From DASQFQ01 sp963802905 (GTDB taxonomy: Bacteria > Actinomycetota > Thermoleophilia > Solirubrobacterales > Solirubrobacteraceae), in NCBI GenBank assembly GCA_963802905.1, contig CAWDKH010000012.1:79969-143968 (forward strand): DNA of 64,000 nt, written 5' to 3'. The position numbers and the translations under genes are program-made. This document shows, piece by piece, positions 35,070 through 44,973 of the stretch. The notes under the pieces are model-generated. The model searched no databases. It had not been told where the DNA came from and saw only the letters and a list, made by a program, of their open reading frames with translations. Every line of letters starts with the position of its first letter. Positions within the stretch are counted from its first letter, which is position 1.

Positions 35070-35073
<4 letters not shown>
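34180..35073 (-). CDS. Cytoplasmic aldose 1-epimerase-family protein
   Basis: A 297-residue GalM-like protein without a signal peptide, starting at GTG 35073. VTEVGATLRSWRVDD, VPWPNRIRDARYVFQG, LHGLLLWANW and GAGFHPYLALSG define the divergent bacterial mutarotase subgroup, and VAIEPMTCAPDAFNSGDGL holds the likely catalytic glutamate. It overlaps the ABC ATPase gene by four bases. With the secreted paralogue next in the operon, it probably processes the same sugar after import. Confidence 0.9.
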
Positions 35074-35847
<774 letters not shown>

Positions 35848-35855
<8 letters not shown>

Positions 35856-36975
35856 CGCCGCTCCCCTTCCGCACGCGCCCGACGTAGATGTTGATCACCA
35901 TCGCGCCGAGGATCGCGATGCCGAGGATGAAGTCGAGGTAGTCGGCGTTGACGCCCTCGAGGGTCAGGCCGTCGCGCAGGACGCCCAGGAACAGGGCGCC
36001 GAACAGTGCCCCGATCGCGGTGCCCACGCCGCCGATCAGCAGCGTGCCGCCGATCACCGCCGCCGACACGGCGCGGAACATCGACTCCGAGGCGCCGGCG
36101 GTGTCTGGCGTGACCGAGCCGGCGCGGGTCGCCTCGAGCACGCCCACCAGGCCGGCGAAGACGCTGCACAGGATGAAGTTGCGGATCACGGTGAGGCGGA
36201 CGTTGATGCCCGCCTCCCTGGCGCCCAGGCGGTTGCCGCCGACCGCGATCGTGTAGGTCCCCCAGCGCGTCATCGTGAGGAGGACCTGCGTGCCGAGGAT
36301 GATCACGAGCGCCCAGATCAACTCGGAGTAGGCGCCGGCGCCGAAGATCTTCGCGAACGTCCCGACCTCGTTGACCTTCTCGGGCAGGACGATCTTCTCC
36401 CCGTTGACGATGTGGGTGACGTCGACCGTGCGCGTGGTCACCTCGGCGCCCGGCATGGCGACCGGCTGGGCGTCGGAGATGATCAGCGTCAGGCCGCCCA
36501 GCCCGAGCAGCATCCCGAGCGTCGTGATGAACGACGACACCCCGATGACCTCGACGAAGATGCCGTTGATCACACCGACCACGGCGGCGCACAGGAGCGA
36601 CAGGATCAGGCAGGGGACGAGCGACAGCCCGGCCTCGTTGAATTGGTAGAACATGAACGGCGCGAACAGGTAGACCGACCCGATCGAGAGATCGATCTCG
36701 CCCGCCACCATCAGCAGCACCTCACCCGCCGCGAGGATCGCGAACGGCGCGAAGTACGGGAGGATGTTGATGAAGTTCGCGTGCGTGAAGAAGTTCTCGT
36801 TCGCCAGCGAGAAGTACAGGATCGCCAGCAGCGTGACGACGATGATGCTGCCCTCGCGCAGCGTCAGGAACCGCACCAGCAACTCGCGGGCCCCGGGCCG
36901 TTTGGCCCGGGACTCGGTCGACTGCGGTCCGGCCGGCGCCGGAGGCGCCGGATCGGTGGTACTGCTGGTGCTCAC
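35848..36975 (-). CDS. Sugar ABC transporter permease
   Basis: A 375-residue permease of the BPD_transp_2 (RbsC/AraH/XylH) family with about ten membrane helices. AAGEVLLMVAGEIDLSIGSVY is the family hallmark; GGNRLGAREAGINV is the loop that meets the ATPase. The first 25 residues are proline-rich and probably cytoplasmic. It follows the solute-binding gene by 12 bases and starts at GTG 36975. Confidence 0.94.
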
Positions 36976-36987
36976 GGCCGGTCGGCC

Positions 36988-38125
36988 CTAGGCCTTCGCC
37001 ACTCCGGGGGAGCTCGACGTGCCCTCGTAGCGGCTCTTGGTGTCGTTGTAGGGGGCGACCGTCGTCTTGTCGAGGAACTTCAGGCCCGTGTTTACGTCGG
37101 CGACGCCCGACAGCGTTTCCGACGCCTTGGCGAGGTACAGCTCCATGATCGGGAAGAACCCTTGGAGGTAGGGCTGCTGATCGATCGTGAAGTCGATCTG
37201 GTCGGCGGCGAGCAGGTTCTGCGTGACCGGCGTGAGGTCATAGCCGCCGCCCTTGACGTCCTTGTCGCGCAGCTTCTGCTTCTGGATCGTCTGGGCCAGG
37301 CCCTGCGTGCTGCCGGCGTCGACGGCGAAGTATCCCTTGGTCTCGGGATGGCTCTGGGCGTAGGCGTTGATGACCGACAGCTCCGCCGGCAGCTCTGCGC
37401 CGGTGGTGATGACGTGCGGCTTGATGCCCGAGACCTTCCTGAGGACGCTGAGGGCGCCGTCGATCCGCGGCTGGATGTTGGACTGCCCTGGCGTGGCGAT
37501 GAACAGCGCCACGTCGCCGGAGGGAACGAGACTCTGGATCCGCTTGCCCATCGCCACGCCGGAGGCGAACAGGTCCTGGCCGATGTAGGCGAGCCGCGCG
37601 TTGCTCACCTCGTCCGCGTTGTAGGCGAGGACGGGGATCTTGGCCTTCAGCGCGGCGTCGACGGGCTGGTTGAACGCCTTCTTGTCGACGAGGCAGTACC
37701 GCGATCCCGTCGGCGCCGCTGGTGACGGCGGTGTTGAACGCGTTGACCATCTCGTTGACGTTGGAGTTCTTGGAACCGGTGAACTGGTACTCGCAGCCGA
37801 GCAGCTTGCAGGCGTCCTCGGCGCCGTAGCGGGTCGGCACGAAGAACGGGTTCGTCGTCACGTGGTTGACGAGCACGAACTTCTGGGTGCCCTCGCTCTT
37901 GAAGATGCCGCTGGCGGACGTGCCGCTCTGTGCGCTGCTCGACTCGGGCTTGGTGCCGCCGCCGCCGCAGGCGGCGATCGCGGTGCTCACCATCGCCGCG
38001 GCGCTTCCGGTCAGCGCCGCGCGCCGCGTCATCGCTCCCAGGCGTGACTGCGGCGTCTCCTCCTCGCGGGCGTCCTGCCACTCGAGGCGCTCAAGGGCGT
38101 CGTTGACAGGATCCAGTTCCGACAT
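36988..38125 (-). CDS. Sugar ABC transporter substrate-binding lipoprotein, frameshifted
   Basis: Reconstructed at about 378 residues, Peripl_BP_4 type. A twin-arginine-like start (MTRRAALTGSAAAMVSTAIA) ends in a lipobox (IAAC), preceded by about 31 extra residues. The mature part begins KFVLVNHVTTNPFFVPTRYGAEDACKLLG and includes NAFNTAVTSGADGIA, IPVLAYNADE and TGAELPAELSVINAY. The frame break is at 37699-37702; dropping one base gives GIAYCLVDKKAFNQ. It is the first gene of the operon ending at the aldo/keto reductase; the ligand is probably a pentose, judged from adjacent ara genes. Confidence 0.9.
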
Positions 38126-38205
38126 GGTCCCTCCTCCTCAGTGGGGTTGGGAACGCGCGTGCTGGAGGTCTGTCCCGACACGGTTCCTCTCCTCTCGGGC
38201 CGCCA

Positions 38206-38234
38206 TTGTTATCGCTCACATTCGTGCCTGTCAA
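38206..38234 (-). promoter_or_regulatory. Promoter and LacI-type operator of the sugar-transporter operon
   Basis: On the minus strand, -35 TTGACA (38229-38234), a 17-base spacer and -10 TAACAA (38206-38211) form a strong promoter. The operator TGTGAGCGATAACA (38207-38220) overlaps the -10 box. The same arrangement recurs before araB (43084-43112). Repressor binding would exclude RNA polymerase. Confidence 0.75.
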
Positions 38235-38241
38235 GGAGAAC

Positions 38242-38255
38242 TGTGAGCGCTAACG
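38242..38255 (+). promoter_or_regulatory. Second operator copy facing the LacI-type gene
   Basis: TGTGAGCGCTAACG matches the operators at 38207-38220 and 43085-43098. It lies 37 bases before the regulator start at 38293, so the repressor probably controls its own gene. Its centre is 35 bases from that of the other operator in this intergenic region, close to three helical turns. Confidence 0.65.
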
Positions 38256-38292
38256 GTCGGTCGCCGGCTACTCTCACCGCTGAGGCCACCTT

Positions 38293-39330
38293 GTGAGCGC
38301 AACGGACGAGACCAGCGGCAAGACGGACGGTCGCCGCCGGGCGGCCGTGATGACCGACGTGGCGAAGCTCGCGGGCGTCTCCCACCAGACGGTGTCGCGG
38401 GTGATCAACGGCAGCCCGCAGGTCCGGGCCGCGACGCGCGAGCGCGTCCTCGCCGCGATGCAGGAGCTCGACTACCGGCCGAACTCAGCGGCGCGCGCGC
38501 TCGTCACCGGGCGGTCGCGGACGCTCGGCGTGGTGAGCTTCGACACCACGCTCTACGGGCCGGCGTCGACCCTCTACTCGATCGAGCGCGCCGCGCACGA
38601 CGCCGGCTACTTCATCACCATCGTCAGCCTCGAGGCGCTCGACCACGCCTCCGTGCTCAGCGCCGTCGAGCGGCTCCGGATGCAGGGCGTCGACGGCATC
38701 CTCGTCATCGCCCCGCTCGAGGGCTCGGGCGAGGCGCTGGTCGCCCTGCCGCGCGACATCCCGCTCGTGGCGGTCGAGGCCGGCCCCGCGCACGCGCTGC
38801 CGGTCGTCGCCGTCGACCAGTTCGCCGGCGCGGCAATCGCCACGCGGCACCTGCTGGAGCTCGGCCACCCGACCGTCGTCCACATCGCGGGCCCCGCCGA
38901 CTTCCTCGAGGCCGCCCAGCGCATCGAGGGCTGGCGCTCCACGCTGGAGGCCGCCGGAGCCGACGTGCCGCCGATGCTCGTCGGCGACTGGAGCCCGCGC
39001 GCCGGCTACGAGCTGGGGAGACAGCTGGTGGGGAAAGCGAGCGCGATCTTCGTCGCGAACGACCAGATGGCGCTGGGCGTGCTGCGCGCGCTGCACGAGG
39101 CGGACCTCGAGATCCCGCGCCAGGTCAGCGTGGTCGGGTTCGACGACATCCCCGAGGCTCAGTACTACACGCCGCCGCTCACCACGGTGCGCCAGGACTT
39201 CGGGGAGATCGGGCGCCGCAGCCTGCGCCACATGCTCGCGATGATCGAGTCCGACGGCGATCCGCCGGCGCCGCCCGAGCTGGTGGCGCCCGAGCTGATC
39301 GAGCGCTCGAGCGCCGGGCCTCCGTCCTAG
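38293..39330 (+). CDS. LacI-family regulator of the arabinose/pentose locus
   Basis: A 345-residue repressor starting at GTG 38293. The helix-turn-helix is VMTDVAKLAGVSHQTVSRVI (residues 19-38), the hinge YRPNSAARALV, and the effector domain of sugar-binding type ends in VVGFDDIPEAQYYTPPLTTV. It is divergent from the ABC transporter operon and convergent with araA (4-base overlap). Three matching operators in the locus point to control of transporter, araBDA and itself; arabinose or a derivative is the likely inducer, by inference. Confidence 0.94.
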   Translation: MSATDETSGKTDGRRRAAVMTDVAKLAGVSHQTVSRVINGSPQVRAATRERVLAAMQELDYRPNSAARALVTGRSRTLGVVSFDTTLYGPASTLYSIERAAHDAGYFITIVSLEALDHASVLSAVERLRMQGVDGILVIAPLEGSGEALVALPRDIPLVAVEAGPAHALPVVAVDQFAGAAIATRHLLELGHPTVVHIAGPADFLEAAQRIEGWRSTLEAAGADVPPMLVGDWSPRAGYELGRQLVGKASAIFVANDQMALGVLRALHEADLEIPRQVSVVGFDDIPEAQYYTPPLTTVRQDFGEIGRRSLRHMLAMIESDGDPPAPPELVAPELIERSSAGPPS

Positions 39331-40736
39331 CCCGCATCGTCGATCGAGGCGAACTCGACCCCGGCCTGCTCGCAGAACGCGCGCCAGCTCTCGGCGTGGC
39401 GGCCGAGGTTCATCACCTGGTGGTGCGGGCCGCCGAGCCGCAGCCACTCGTCGAGGCACGCGCGCACCCCGACGTCGGGCCGGAAGCGACCCCAGGGCAT
39501 CTCCAGATCCGGCAGGTCCGGGCCGTCGAGGTTCTCGCCCTCGCAGACGACGAGCCGGAACGACTCGCCGCCGAGCGCGACCAGCGTCGCCAGCGTCGCC
39601 GGCCCGGGCTGGTACTCGAACAGGAACGTGGGCGGGTCGTCGAGCCCGCCGATCGCGATCGGCCGCTTGATCAGTCGGACCGGGCGATCGTCGCGGGCGA
39701 TCCGCCAGTTGCCCTCCCCCATGTGGCTCATCAGCACCGAGTCCGACGGGAAGTCCATCGCGTACATCTCGGTGAAGTGCGCGTCGCCGATCAGCACGTG
39801 CCCGGCGCGGACGAGCGCAGCGGTCAGCAGGTCGCCCTCGCCGGCGAAGCCGTAGCCCTTCGCCATCAGGCTCGAGGCGGCGGCGAACGGGAGCCGGGCG
39901 AAGCGGCCGTCCTCGCCGATCGCGTCGAAGTGCGTCGAGAAGGCCTCGCACCCGCGCTCCTCCATCAGTCGCTCGAGCGCGACCTGCATGCGCGCGTGGT
40001 CGTCGCGCTCGGTGTCCGAGAGCCGCGGGTCGATCTCGAACTGCTCGTCCTCGAACGCGCGCACCGCATCGACCTCCCCCGCGCTGACGGCAACCGTCGC
40101 GCGGTACAGCTCCCCCGGGGCGATCACGCTGACGTTGGGGCCGAGCGCGCGCAGCAGCGAACCCTCGTCGAAGCGGATGTCCCCCATGTCGTTCATCGCG
40201 TAGCCGACCTGGGCGACCTTCAGCCTGCGCCACGCCGTCACGGCGGCGGCCGCTCGCGCCCAGCGGCCGATCCGGTCGCGGAACGCCGGGGCCTGCCAGT
40301 CCTCGCTGACGACGTCGAACCGCACGCCCGCCCGGACCATCGCGTTCGCGGTGTCCTGCGCCCCGTGGACGCCTTGGTTGTAGGTCATGTCCGCCATGTC
40401 CCACGCGGCGGTGACCTGCGGCTCGGGCTGCACGTTGGCCAGGCACAGCGGCAGCCGGGCTTGCGCGAGCGCGCGGGCAGCGCGCTGGCCGGGCCCGTAG
40501 GTGAGGTTCACGATCAGGACGCCGTCGAGCCCCTGGCGCTCGTACTCGCCCACCACGCGCTCGATGTCGGCGCGGTTGCGGGCGGGTGGTTCGACCACGC
40601 ACTCCGCGACGCCCTCGAGGGCCGTCGCGAGCTCGGCCAGGAAGCGACCCTGCCGCTCGGTGATGCCCGGCAACATCGCGTCGTAGAGCTCCTGCATGAT
40701 GCCCAGGAGGCCGATGCGGGGAGTGCGGTTGGGCAC
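39327..40736 (-). CDS. araA: L-arabinose isomerase
   Basis: A 469-residue AraA-family isomerase converting L-arabinose to L-ribulose. Metal/catalytic positions are recognisable: Glu in FAGEGDLLTAAL, Glu in HFTEMYAMD, His in SHMGEGNW and His in GGPHHQVMNLG. WDMADMTYNQGVHGAQDTAN is a further family block. GTG 40736 has AGGAGAG upstream and follows araD by 15 bases in an araB-araD-araA operon. Confidence 0.93.
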   Translation of the reverse strand: MPNRTPRIGLLGIMQELYDAMLPGITERQGRFLAELATALEGVAECVVEPPARNRADIERVVGEYERQGLDGVLIVNLTYGPGQRAARALAQARLPLCLANVQPEPQVTAAWDMADMTYNQGVHGAQDTANAMVRAGVRFDVVSEDWQAPAFRDRIGRWARAAAAVTAWRRLKVAQVGYAMNDMGDIRFDEGSLLRALGPNVSVIAPGELYRATVAVSAGEVDAVRAFEDEQFEIDPRLSDTERDDHARMQVALERLMEERGCEAFSTHFDAIGEDGRFARLPFAAASSLMAKGYGFAGEGDLLTAALVRAGHVLIGDAHFTEMYAMDFPSDSVLMSHMGEGNWRIARDDRPVRLIKRPIAIGGLDDPPTFLFEYQPGPATLATLVALGGESFRLVVCEGENLDGPDLPDLEMPWGRFRPDVGVRACLDEWLRLGGPHHQVMNLGRHAESWRAFCEQAGVEFASIDDAG

Positions 40737-40751
40737 GGTCTCTCCTGTTCC

Positions 40752-41408
40752 TCAGTGCTGGCCGTAGACGTTCTGGTAGCGCTCGTAGAGCGCGTCGATG
40801 GCGCCCTGCTCGAGCGGCGCGACGTCGCCGAAGGCGCGCGCGAGGTGCACCGTCCGCGCGACGTCCTCGCACATGACCGCCGCCTTGAGCGCGGCGAGCG
40901 CGGTCGCGCCGATGCTGAACACGCCGTGGCCGTGCATCAGGACGGCGGGCGAGCGATGCCCCGACAGCGTCTCCACCACGGCCCGCCCGATGTCCTCGCC
41001 GCCGATCAGCTCGAACGGCCCGACCGGGATCGGGCCGCCGAACTCGTCGGCCATCGCGGTCAGCACGCACGGGATCTCCTCGCCCCGCGCCGCCCACGCG
41101 GTCGCATAGGCGCTGTGGGTGTGGGCGACGCCGCCCACGTCGGGCAGCGCGCGGTAGATGAAGCAGTGCGTCGCGGTGTCGCTGGACGGGGCGAGCTCGC
41201 CCTCGACGACGTCGCCCTCGAGGTCGACCACGACCATCGTCTCGGGCGTCAGGGCGTCGTAGGCGACGCCGCTCGGCTTGATCACCACCAGCTCCTCGCC
41301 GGGGACGCGGGCGGAGACGTTGCCGCTCGTCCACGCCACGAGCTGGTGGCGGACGAGCTCCTGGTGGAGCTCTGCCACCGAGCGGCGGGTCTCCGCGACG
41401 GCGGTCAC
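40752..41408 (-). CDS. araD: L-ribulose-5-phosphate 4-epimerase
   Basis: A 218-residue class II aldolase/epimerase. SGNVSAR and KPSGVAYDALTPETMVVVDLEG bind the phosphate; HTHSAYATAWA and HGHGVFSIG supply the zinc histidines. It turns L-ribulose 5-phosphate into D-xylulose 5-phosphate, the entry to the pentose phosphate pathway. GTG 41408 overlaps the ribulokinase stop by four bases. Confidence 0.94.
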   Translation of the reverse strand: MTAVAETRRSVAELHQELVRHQLVAWTSGNVSARVPGEELVVIKPSGVAYDALTPETMVVVDLEGDVVEGELAPSSDTATHCFIYRALPDVGGVAHTHSAYATAWAARGEEIPCVLTAMADEFGGPIPVGPFELIGGEDIGRAVVETLSGHRSPAVLMHGHGVFSIGATALAALKAAVMCEDVARTVHLARAFGDVAPLEQGAIDALYERYQNVYGQH

Positions 41409-43075
41409 TGCACCGGCACCTCGTGGCGGCTGCGGCGCAGGCGCCGCAGGACGTCGTTGCCGCCGCGGCCGAAGTGGTCGTGCAGCTCGACGTACTCGGC
41501 GTATAGCCGGTCGTAGGCGCGTGCTCGCTCGGCGTCGGGCACGTAGACGTCGCGCTCGACCGTCCCCATCGCCGCCGCCGCAGCGTGGATGTCGGGATGG
41601 CACCCCGCGGCCACGGCGGCGTGGATGGCCGAGCCGAGGGCGGGGCCCTGCTCGGAGCCGAGGATGTCCAGCGGGCGCTGGGTGACGTCGGCGTAGAGCT
41701 GCATCAGCTGCGGGTTCTGCAGCAGGCCGCCGGCTACGACGACCCGGTCGACGGGGAGCCCGGCGCCCTCGAACGCCTCGACGATCGTGCGCGTCCCGAA
41801 CGCCGTCGCCTCCTGCAGCGCGCGGTAGATCTCCGGCGCCGTCGTCGACAGCGTCAGGCCGAGCACCGCGCCGGACAGCGTGTGGTCGACGAGGACCGAG
41901 CGGTTGCCCCCCATCCAGTCGAGCGCAACGAGGCCGTGCGCGCCCACGTCCTGCTCGGCGCCCAGCTCGCTGAGGTGCTGATGCACGCTGACGCCGCGCT
42001 CGCGCGCCGCATCCGTGTAGGCGGCGGGGACGCAGTTCTCCACGAACCAGGCGAAGATGTCGCCGACCGCGCTCTGGCCGGCCTCGTAGCCCCAGGCGCC
42101 GGGGCTGATGCCGCCGTCGACGACGCCGCACATGCCCGCGACCTCGCCGAGCCCCTCGGCGTTCATCACGTGGCAGGTCGACGTGCCCATGATCGCGACC
42201 ATCTGGCCGGGCTCGATCGCCTGGGCCGCGGGCACCGTGACGTGGGCGTCGACGTTGCCGACCGCGACGGCGATCCCCTCCGGCAGCCCGGTCAACGCCG
42301 CCGCCTCGGCTGTCAGGCCGCCGGCGCGGGCGCCGAGCGGCGACAGCGGATGCTCGAGCTTCTCGGCCGCGAAGTCGGCGAACGCCGGGTTCAGTGCCGC
42401 CAGGAAGTCGGGGCTCGGGTAGCTGCCGTCCTGGTAGATCCCCTTGAAGCCGGCGGTGCACGTGTTGCGCGTCTCGCGCCCGCACAGCTCCCACACGATC
42501 CAGTCGGCGGCCTCGATCCAGCGCTCGGTGCGCTCATAGACCTCGGGGTCCTCCTCGAGCATCTGCAGCGCCTTCGCGAACTCCCACTCGGAGGAGATGC
42601 GCCCGCCGTAGCGCGCGAGCCAAGGCTCGTCACGCTCGGCTGCCAGCTGGTTGATGCGGTCCGCGTGCGCCTGGGCGGCGTGGTGCTTCCACAGCTTCGG
42701 ATACGCGTGCGGCCGCTCGGCCAGGCCGGGGAGTTCGCAGAGCGGCGTCCCGTCGGCCAGCGTCGGCAGCGGGGTCGACGCGGTGAAGTCGGTCGCGATG
42801 CCCGCGACCTGGTCGGGCGCGACGCCCGCTGCTTCTACCGCCGCGGGGATCGAGTGGCGCAGGACGTCGCGGTAGTCCTCGGGCACCTGCAGCGCCCACT
42901 CCGGCGGGAGCTCCGCGCCGGTCGCGGGCAGGTTGCGCTCCACCACCCCGTGCGCGTACTCGTGGACCGCGCTGCCCAGCTCGGCGCCGTCGGATGCGCG
43001 CACCACGAGCGCGCGACCCGACAACGTGCCGAAGTCGACGCCGATGACCACGGCACCCGGGCTTGTGGCGCTCAC
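41405..43075 (-). CDS. araB: Ribulokinase
   Basis: A 556-residue FGGY-family kinase. VIGVDFGTLSGRALVV starts the N-terminal ATPase fold; DFTASTPLP and WKHHAAQAHADRIN are ribulokinase-type substrate motifs; VVVAGGLLQNPQLMQLYADV is the C-terminal ATP site. It phosphorylates L-ribulose. GTG 43075 lies 10 bases after the operator at 43085-43098. It is the first gene of araBDA. Confidence 0.94.
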   Translation of the reverse strand: MSATSPGAVVIGVDFGTLSGRALVVRASDGAELGSAVHEYAHGVVERNLPATGAELPPEWALQVPEDYRDVLRHSIPAAVEAAGVAPDQVAGIATDFTASTPLPTLADGTPLCELPGLAERPHAYPKLWKHHAAQAHADRINQLAAERDEPWLARYGGRISSEWEFAKALQMLEEDPEVYERTERWIEAADWIVWELCGRETRNTCTAGFKGIYQDGSYPSPDFLAALNPAFADFAAEKLEHPLSPLGARAGGLTAEAAALTGLPEGIAVAVGNVDAHVTVPAAQAIEPGQMVAIMGTSTCHVMNAEGLGEVAGMCGVVDGGISPGAWGYEAGQSAVGDIFAWFVENCVPAAYTDAARERGVSVHQHLSELGAEQDVGAHGLVALDWMGGNRSVLVDHTLSGAVLGLTLSTTAPEIYRALQEATAFGTRTIVEAFEGAGLPVDRVVVAGGLLQNPQLMQLYADVTQRPLDILGSEQGPALGSAIHAAVAAGCHPDIHAAAAAMGTVERDVYVPDAERARAYDRLYAEYVELHDHFGRGGNDVLRRLRRSRHEVPVQ

Positions 43076-43083
43076 GCGGCCTA

Positions 43084-43112
43084 GTGTTAGCGCTCACATA
43101 TGGTGTTGTCAA
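43084..43112 (-). promoter_or_regulatory. Promoter and LacI-type operator of araBDA
   Basis: On the minus strand, -35 TTGACA (43107-43112), a 17-base spacer and -10 TAACAC (43084-43089) are covered by the operator TGTGAGCGCTAACA (43085-43098). This near-palindrome matches the two operators at 38.2 kb. The -35 box overlaps the stop codon of the upstream dehydrogenase gene. Confidence 0.75.
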
Positions 43113-44104
43113 GCCGCCGGTTCCACCACCACCTTCAACCCCTCGCGGGCCGCGGCGGTCCGGAACGCCTCGTCGACCCGGGTCAGCGGATAGCGATGCG
43201 TGACCAGCCCACCGACGTCGACAAGGCCCTGCTCGACGAGGCGGATCGCGCGTGGATAGACGACGCCCATGCGCCGGACCATGACGATGGTCAGGCCCCG
43301 CCGGCGGGCGAGTGCGGCGCTGAACGTCGTGCGATCGTCGGACGGGATCCCGAGCAGCACGACGCGAGCGCCGGCGCGCGCAGCCCGCATCGCGAGGTCG
43401 ACCGCGGCGTCGTTGCCCGCCGCCTCGAACGCCACGTCCACCGCGACCGCTGGGGGCACCTCCTCGGGCGCGACGACGAGCTCTGCCCCGGCGTCCTGCG
43501 CCGCGGCACGCCGGTGCGCCAGCGGGTCCACCGCGAGCACGACCCGCGCGCCCGCGGCACGCACGACCTGGATCAGCAACAGCCCGATCGGCCCGCAGCC
43601 GACCACGGCAACGTCGGCACCCAGGCGCACGTGGCCGAGGTCGAAGGCGTGGATGGCGACGCCCAGCGGCTCGAGCATGGCGCCGGTGCTGCCGTCCATC
43701 GACTCGGGGAGCGGGTGGAGCGCGTCGGTGGGCCAGCTCAGGTACTGGCGCAGGCCGCCGTCGCAGCTCCCGTGGCCGGCGAACACGACCTCGGCGCAGA
43801 GGTTCGGATTGCCTTCGAGGCAGCGATCGCAGCGCCCGCAGTGCAGCGCCGGATCGACGGCGACGCGGCGGCCGTCGAGCGGGCCGCCCTCGACGACGCC
43901 CGCGAACTCATGGCCGACGACGAGCGGGCTCTCCAGCCGCGCGTCGCCGATGCCGCCCTCCTCGTACCAGTGCAGATCCGAGCCGCAGAGCCCGACCGCC
44001 TCGACCCGCACCAGGCTCTCCCCCGCTCCCGGCGCGCGCACGGGCTCGCCGGCGACGCGGATGTCGCCGGTCCCGTGCAGGCGCGCGACGCTGTGAACGC
44101 TCAC
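43109..44104 (-). CDS. Zinc-dependent medium-chain dehydrogenase (polyol/sugar type)
   Basis: A 331-residue MDR enzyme from GTG 44104. Catalytic zinc residues are in GLCGSDLHW and VGHEFAG; the structural zinc site is CGRCDRCLEGNPNLC; GCGPIGLLLIQVV binds NAD(P). It resembles L-iditol/sorbitol and arabinitol dehydrogenases, fitting a locus for pentose use. The gene is upstream of araB in the same direction but separated by the araB promoter. Confidence 0.9.
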   Translation of the reverse strand: MSVHSVARLHGTGDIRVAGEPVRAPGAGESLVRVEAVGLCGSDLHWYEEGGIGDARLESPLVVGHEFAGVVEGGPLDGRRVAVDPALHCGRCDRCLEGNPNLCAEVVFAGHGSCDGGLRQYLSWPTDALHPLPESMDGSTGAMLEPLGVAIHAFDLGHVRLGADVAVVGCGPIGLLLIQVVRAAGARVVLAVDPLAHRRAAAQDAGAELVVAPEEVPPAVAVDVAFEAAGNDAAVDLAMRAARAGARVVLLGIPSDDRTTFSAALARRRGLTIVMVRRMGVVYPRAIRLVEQGLVDVGGLVTHRYPLTRVDEAFRTAAAREGLKVVVEPAA

Positions 44105-44113
44105 GCCGCAACT

Positions 44114-44127
44114 GTAAGGCGTCTTAC
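44114..44127. promoter_or_regulatory. Inverted repeat before the dehydrogenase gene
   Basis: GTAAG (44114-44118) and CTTAC (44123-44127) face each other nine bases upstream of GTG 44104, and GTAAGG recurs at 44135. This is unlike the ara operators, so a different regulator may act here. Confidence 0.35.
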
Positions 44128-44207
44128 GAGGGCCGTAAGGGGCCGGCTCCCCGACGTCGCTCCATCTTCCCGATGTGTATCCGGGCGTCGCAGCCGACCA
44201 TGGATGC

Positions 44208-44660
44208 ATGCTCATGACAGGGTCAGGTCAAATCGACGCAGAACGGGCGTTCACACGGGTCTCGCGCTCACGCCGACGCGCCGCGCTGCTGCGCTGGGTC
44301 CGCCGCGAGACGGGCGGGCAACTCCCCGTCTCCGACGCGCGCAGGCTCGGGAGCGCGCGGCCCCGGCAGGCGGTCAGGGAGATCCCACTGGGCGCTATCC
44401 GGAGCACGCTCGAGCCCAACCGGGCGTCGCTGTTCGACTGCGCCTTCCGGCCCGCGGCGAGCGCCCGCGCGCGCTGGCAGCGGTTGTGGCTGGCCGAGCA
44501 GCGCGGCACGGCGCTGCCGCCGATCTCGGTCGTCGCCGTCGGCGACTCCTACGCGATCCGCGACGGCCACCACCGCGTGTCCGTGGCGCGAGCTCGCGGA
44601 GCGCTGATGATCGACGCGCTGGTCGACCGCGTTACGCCGGCGGCTGCTCTACGAACGTGA
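44208..44660 (+). CDS. ParB/sulfiredoxin-like domain protein
   Basis: A 150-residue protein with a basic N-terminal half (SRSRRRAALLRWVRRE). In the C-terminal half, PISVVAVGDSYAIRDGHHRVSVARARGA matches the ParB-like nuclease/sulfiredoxin fold, with the DGHHR motif intact. Solo proteins of this kind are common in actinobacteria and poorly understood; it is not chromosomal ParB. ATG 44208 is chosen; ATG 44214 is possible. Its end overlaps the convergent STAS gene by 29 bases. Confidence 0.7.
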   Translation: MLMTGSGQIDAERAFTRVSRSRRRAALLRWVRRETGGQLPVSDARRLGSARPRQAVREIPLGAIRSTLEPNRASLFDCAFRPAASARARWQRLWLAEQRGTALPPISVVAVGDSYAIRDGHHRVSVARARGALMIDALVDRVTPAAALRT

Positions 44661-44973
44661 GCTTCTCGTCGAGGCCCGCGAGGTCGAACATGCGCTGGAC
44701 CTGCGGCGGCGCCTTGACGACCAGCAGCTCGAAGCCCGCGGTCTTGGCGCGGTGGCTCTCCTCGAGCAGGAGCGAGATGCCGCTCGACGCGAAGAACGCG
44801 CAGTTCGACAGGTCGACGACGAGCGTTTCGTAACCGGGCTCGAGGCGGGCGAACGCCTGCTCGAGATGCGGGGCGGTGGCGATGTCGAGCTCGCCGATGA
44901 CAGCCACGATGGCGATCGCGTCGCGCCGCTCGACCTCGATGGCGAACGGCGGTGCCTTGGATGTGTCCGTCAC
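44632..44973 (-). CDS. STAS-domain anti-sigma factor antagonist
   Basis: A 113-residue SpoIIAA/RsbV-like protein. AIVAVIGELDIATAPHLEQAF and LVVDLSNCAFFASSGISLLLEE are the STAS signatures; the serine pair in FFASSG is the phosphorylation site. It would bind an anti-sigma kinase when dephosphorylated. GTG 44973 overlaps the upstream SpoIIE phosphatase stop by four bases, so phosphatase and substrate are made together. No RsbW-type kinase is seen in the window. Confidence 0.9.
   Translation of the reverse strand: MTDTSKAPPFAIEVERRDAIAIVAVIGELDIATAPHLEQAFARLEPGYETLVVDLSNCAFFASSGISLLLEESHRAKTAGFELLVVKAPPQVQRMFDLAGLDEKLTFVEQPPA

Noticed and set aside
38207..38220. Literal E. coli lac operator or vector contamination
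   Set aside because: The similarity is limited to one half-site typical of the whole LacI family, and the flanking DNA is native high-GC sequence with related copies at two other places.
38485..41334. A 949-codon minus-strand frame across the LacI, araA and araD genes
   Set aside because: It overlaps three well-supported genes in another frame or on the other strand, and its translation is low-complexity Arg/Gly/Ala.
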